Part shown: positions 33,648 through 34,962 of the stretch, piece by piece
Numbering within the stretch: the first letter of the stretch is position 1
Layout of the letters: each line of letters begins with the position of its first letter
Assembly: GCA_049282265.1 (NCBI GenBank)
Contig: JBAPTR010000040.1
Location: forward strand, 1-34,962
Source: CAYUCJ01 sp049282265
GTDB lineage: Bacteria > Desulfobacterota > DSM-4660 > Desulfatiglandales > Desulfatiglandaceae
DNA: 34,962 nt
Reading direction: 5' to 3'
The notes under the pieces: model-generated
Seen by the model: only the letters and a program-made list of their open reading frames with translations
What the model was told of the DNA's origin: nothing
Database searches by the model: none
Translations under genes and position numbers: made by a program

Positions 33648-34229
33648 TCAGGCTTCAGGATTCCGCCTAAGGAATTGTTCGCGGGACAAATCTTCAACCC
33701 CATTTAAAGGGCAGGCGAAATTCATACATTGAGAACAAAAAAATCTCTTCAAGGTCATAAAAAACCCGGCAACAGTGATTGAATAGGTGACAAGCAGGAA
33801 TAACTGAAAGAGCATGATGAGAAAAAACAGAGGATAACCCCATATAATTACAAAACCGCCAAAAAAAACAATTTTTTCCACAAGCGTCATTGGTCCGGGG
33901 CGATATTTCCATAACTTAGGAGCACCATAATTTGCCCAGCACTTCAGAGAACTTCCCGGTTCAGCGTAATGTGGACAATGAGAGCACATCACCCGTATTT
34001 CCACAAATCCGAAATACGCAACGATAATGACCAGCCACGGAACCAATAACCAGCCGCTCATGTGATAAATACCGGCTCCGCCCAATAGAAAAGAAGGAAA
34101 TGCAATCAAGAGGAAATGAAACAGATCTCGGGGCCTGAAATGACAGTGCAGGGTTTGGCCGACGGGACATTCATCGCATGTCTCGCAACGACACGTGGCG
34201 ATAGGTTTATCAGGGTCAAGGGACAACAT
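33648..34229 (-). CDS. Cysteine-rich four-helix membrane protein, function unknown
   Basis: I do not recognise a named family. The 193-residue protein starts with a cytoplasm-type cysteine cluster CRCETCDECPVGQTLHC (Cys13, 15, 18, 21, 29), then two hydrophobic helices (36-53, 59-80), a second cluster MCSHCPHY (Cys82, 85) with Cys97, two more helices (117-137, 138-160) and a third cluster FCSQCMNFACPLN (Cys165, 168, 173). Eleven cysteines grouped beside the membrane on what may be one face suggest iron-sulfur or zinc binding, as in small membrane redox proteins. ATG 34229, with GAGGG a short 3 bases ahead. It is separated from the stator pair by 345 bases and has no obvious partner. A gene rather than a chance frame, judging by its length and structured composition. 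Confidence 0.75.
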   Translation of the reverse strand: MLSLDPDKPIATCRCETCDECPVGQTLHCHFRPRDLFHFLLIAFPSFLLGGAGIYHMSGWLLVPWLVIIVAYFGFVEIRVMCSHCPHYAEPGSSLKCWANYGAPKLWKYRPGPMTLVEKIVFFGGFVIIWGYPLFFLIMLFQLFLLVTYSITVAGFFMTLKRFFCSQCMNFACPLNGVEDLSREQFLRRNPEA

Positions 34230-34962
34230 GGCACCCTCATCTCATTTCCAATAGCCATTTGAGCCAAAAGATATCGCTCTCAGCCACACTTGATATTATC
34301 ACTATTACAGGCTTTGGGATAAAATAACCAGGATTTATATTCCAACGTTGCCGGTCAGGTTGCCCCCAGAGAACAAAAAGTGCGGGTCAAGTCTCCTTTT
34401 GAGACTCTTTGCCGTGTACCTCCACTGCGCTGGAAGCTCTATGGGACAGCAGGCAAGATTGTATTCCTTAGTCGGTCTGTCTATTTGAAAGTGAGTCATC
34501 GTCTGCAAAAGCTCATTTCAAGGGTGCGACTGAGGAGTTGGGAGTTTGCACGAACATAACGCTATCGATCTGAGATGTGAGCCAAATGGAACCATAAGGG
34601 CCGAGGTATGCCTGGGTTCAATGAGGAATGGCAATCATTGAATAGGCCGGGCACACCACACTTCAAATAGCCCCCGGATAAGCCCTACGGGACTCCCGGA
34701 GGAGATTTTTCGCCGTCAAAACGCGCAAACTACCAACTCACACAAAACCAATCGCGGATCTTGGGCTTAGGGAACGGGGTTGACAGGTAAAAGAACAGGT
34801 TATTATAAAGATAAATAACCTACCAATATCCCTACCAAAAACAGGCTTTGTTACGTATAGTATTATCAATTCCTTACCCTAACCCTCACGGAAAGGCGAA
34901 TGCATACCAGATGAATGTGCTCCAAATTGTCTTTGCAGTTGTTGCGTATAATCCTTCTCGTT
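34230..34962. other. Right-end region with no supported gene
   Basis: No reading frame of note was found in these 733 bases on either strand; the sequence contains many stops and no family motif. A GC-rich imperfect palindrome near 34669-34700 (CCCCGGATAAGCC, then CTCCCGG) and a plausible promoter at 34780-34809 are the only features. It may be leader sequence for a gene beyond the window or decayed DNA. Confidence 0.5.
34780..34809 (+). promoter_or_regulatory. Sigma-70-type promoter pointing out of the window
   Basis: A perfect -35 TTGACA (34780-34785) is followed after 18 bases by TATAAA (34804-34809), or after 17 by TTATAA. This is the best promoter match seen in the window and would read rightward, but no start codon with a ribosome-binding site follows before the end at 34962. 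Confidence 0.5.

Overview
The window reads as a chromosomal segment of an anaerobic deltaproteobacterium (Desulfobacterota, sulfate-reducer-like). The organism is inferred from gene content and style, not from a marker gene: a tungsten/molybdenum aldehyde:ferredoxin oxidoreductase with a ferredoxin, a reductive-dehalogenase-family protein, a branched-chain amino acid type ABC importer, a long acyl-CoA dehydrogenase, a rubrerythrin-like protein, a Cache/HAMP/PAS hybrid histidine kinase, and many short palindromic intergenic repeats. No rRNA, tRNA, CRISPR array or phage module was seen.

Layout. (1) 1-3880 is an accessory patchwork, by eye more AT-rich than the rest: a MITE-like inverted-repeat element (1-279), a RidA stub, a PLP aminotransferase, a PhzF-family gene, a methyltransferase and a 3'-truncated methyltransferase. 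Integron attC-like palindromes or half-sites lie before, between and after the PhzF and methyltransferase genes, so this may be a relict gene-cassette array. (2) 3881-12970 is the catabolic core: aldehyde:ferredoxin oxidoreductase plus ferredoxin (+), converging on a leaderless reductive-dehalogenase homologue (-), which is divergent from a complete livKHMGF ABC importer (+). After livF come an internally deleted reductive-dehalogenase remnant (+) and the 3' tail of an MBL-fold hydrolase gene (-). (3) 13051-18421 holds an RhlE-type helicase, an alpha/beta hydrolase, a long gene-free stretch with two complex palindromic elements, a small outer-membrane beta-barrel protein, a further palindromic element, an MBL-fold hydrolase and a rubrerythrin-like protein. 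(4) 18856-24753 holds pyruvate kinase, a non-canonical peptide-deformylase-like protein tightly linked to a hybrid histidine kinase, and an OmpA-type lipoprotein. (5) 24797-29441 is a compact minus-strand operon: nitroreductase, acyl-CoA dehydrogenase, threonine aldolase, L-2-hydroxyglutarate oxidase. (6) 29509-34229, all minus strand, holds a zinc-ribbon membrane protein with an HExxH motif, a REP-associated-type transposase, a MotB-MotA-like stator pair in reversed gene order, and a cysteine-rich membrane protein of unknown role. The last 0.7 kb has no gene I can support, only a promoter pointing out of the window.

How the genes could work together (inference). Aldehyde oxidation by the oxidoreductase would give low-potential electrons to the small ferredoxin, and the neighbouring cytoplasmic reductive-dehalogenase-type corrinoid/Fe-S protein is a plausible acceptor. 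The importer between this gene and its remnant could bring in an amino acid or small organic acid substrate. The nitroreductase to L-2-hydroxyglutarate oxidase operon looks like acyl-CoA and amino/hydroxy acid catabolism. I see no single obviously new defence or signalling system. The points most worth follow-up are the relict cassette array, the dehalogenase-family locus with its inverted remnant, the large palindromic elements, the deformylase variant linked to the sensor kinase, and the reversed stator pair.
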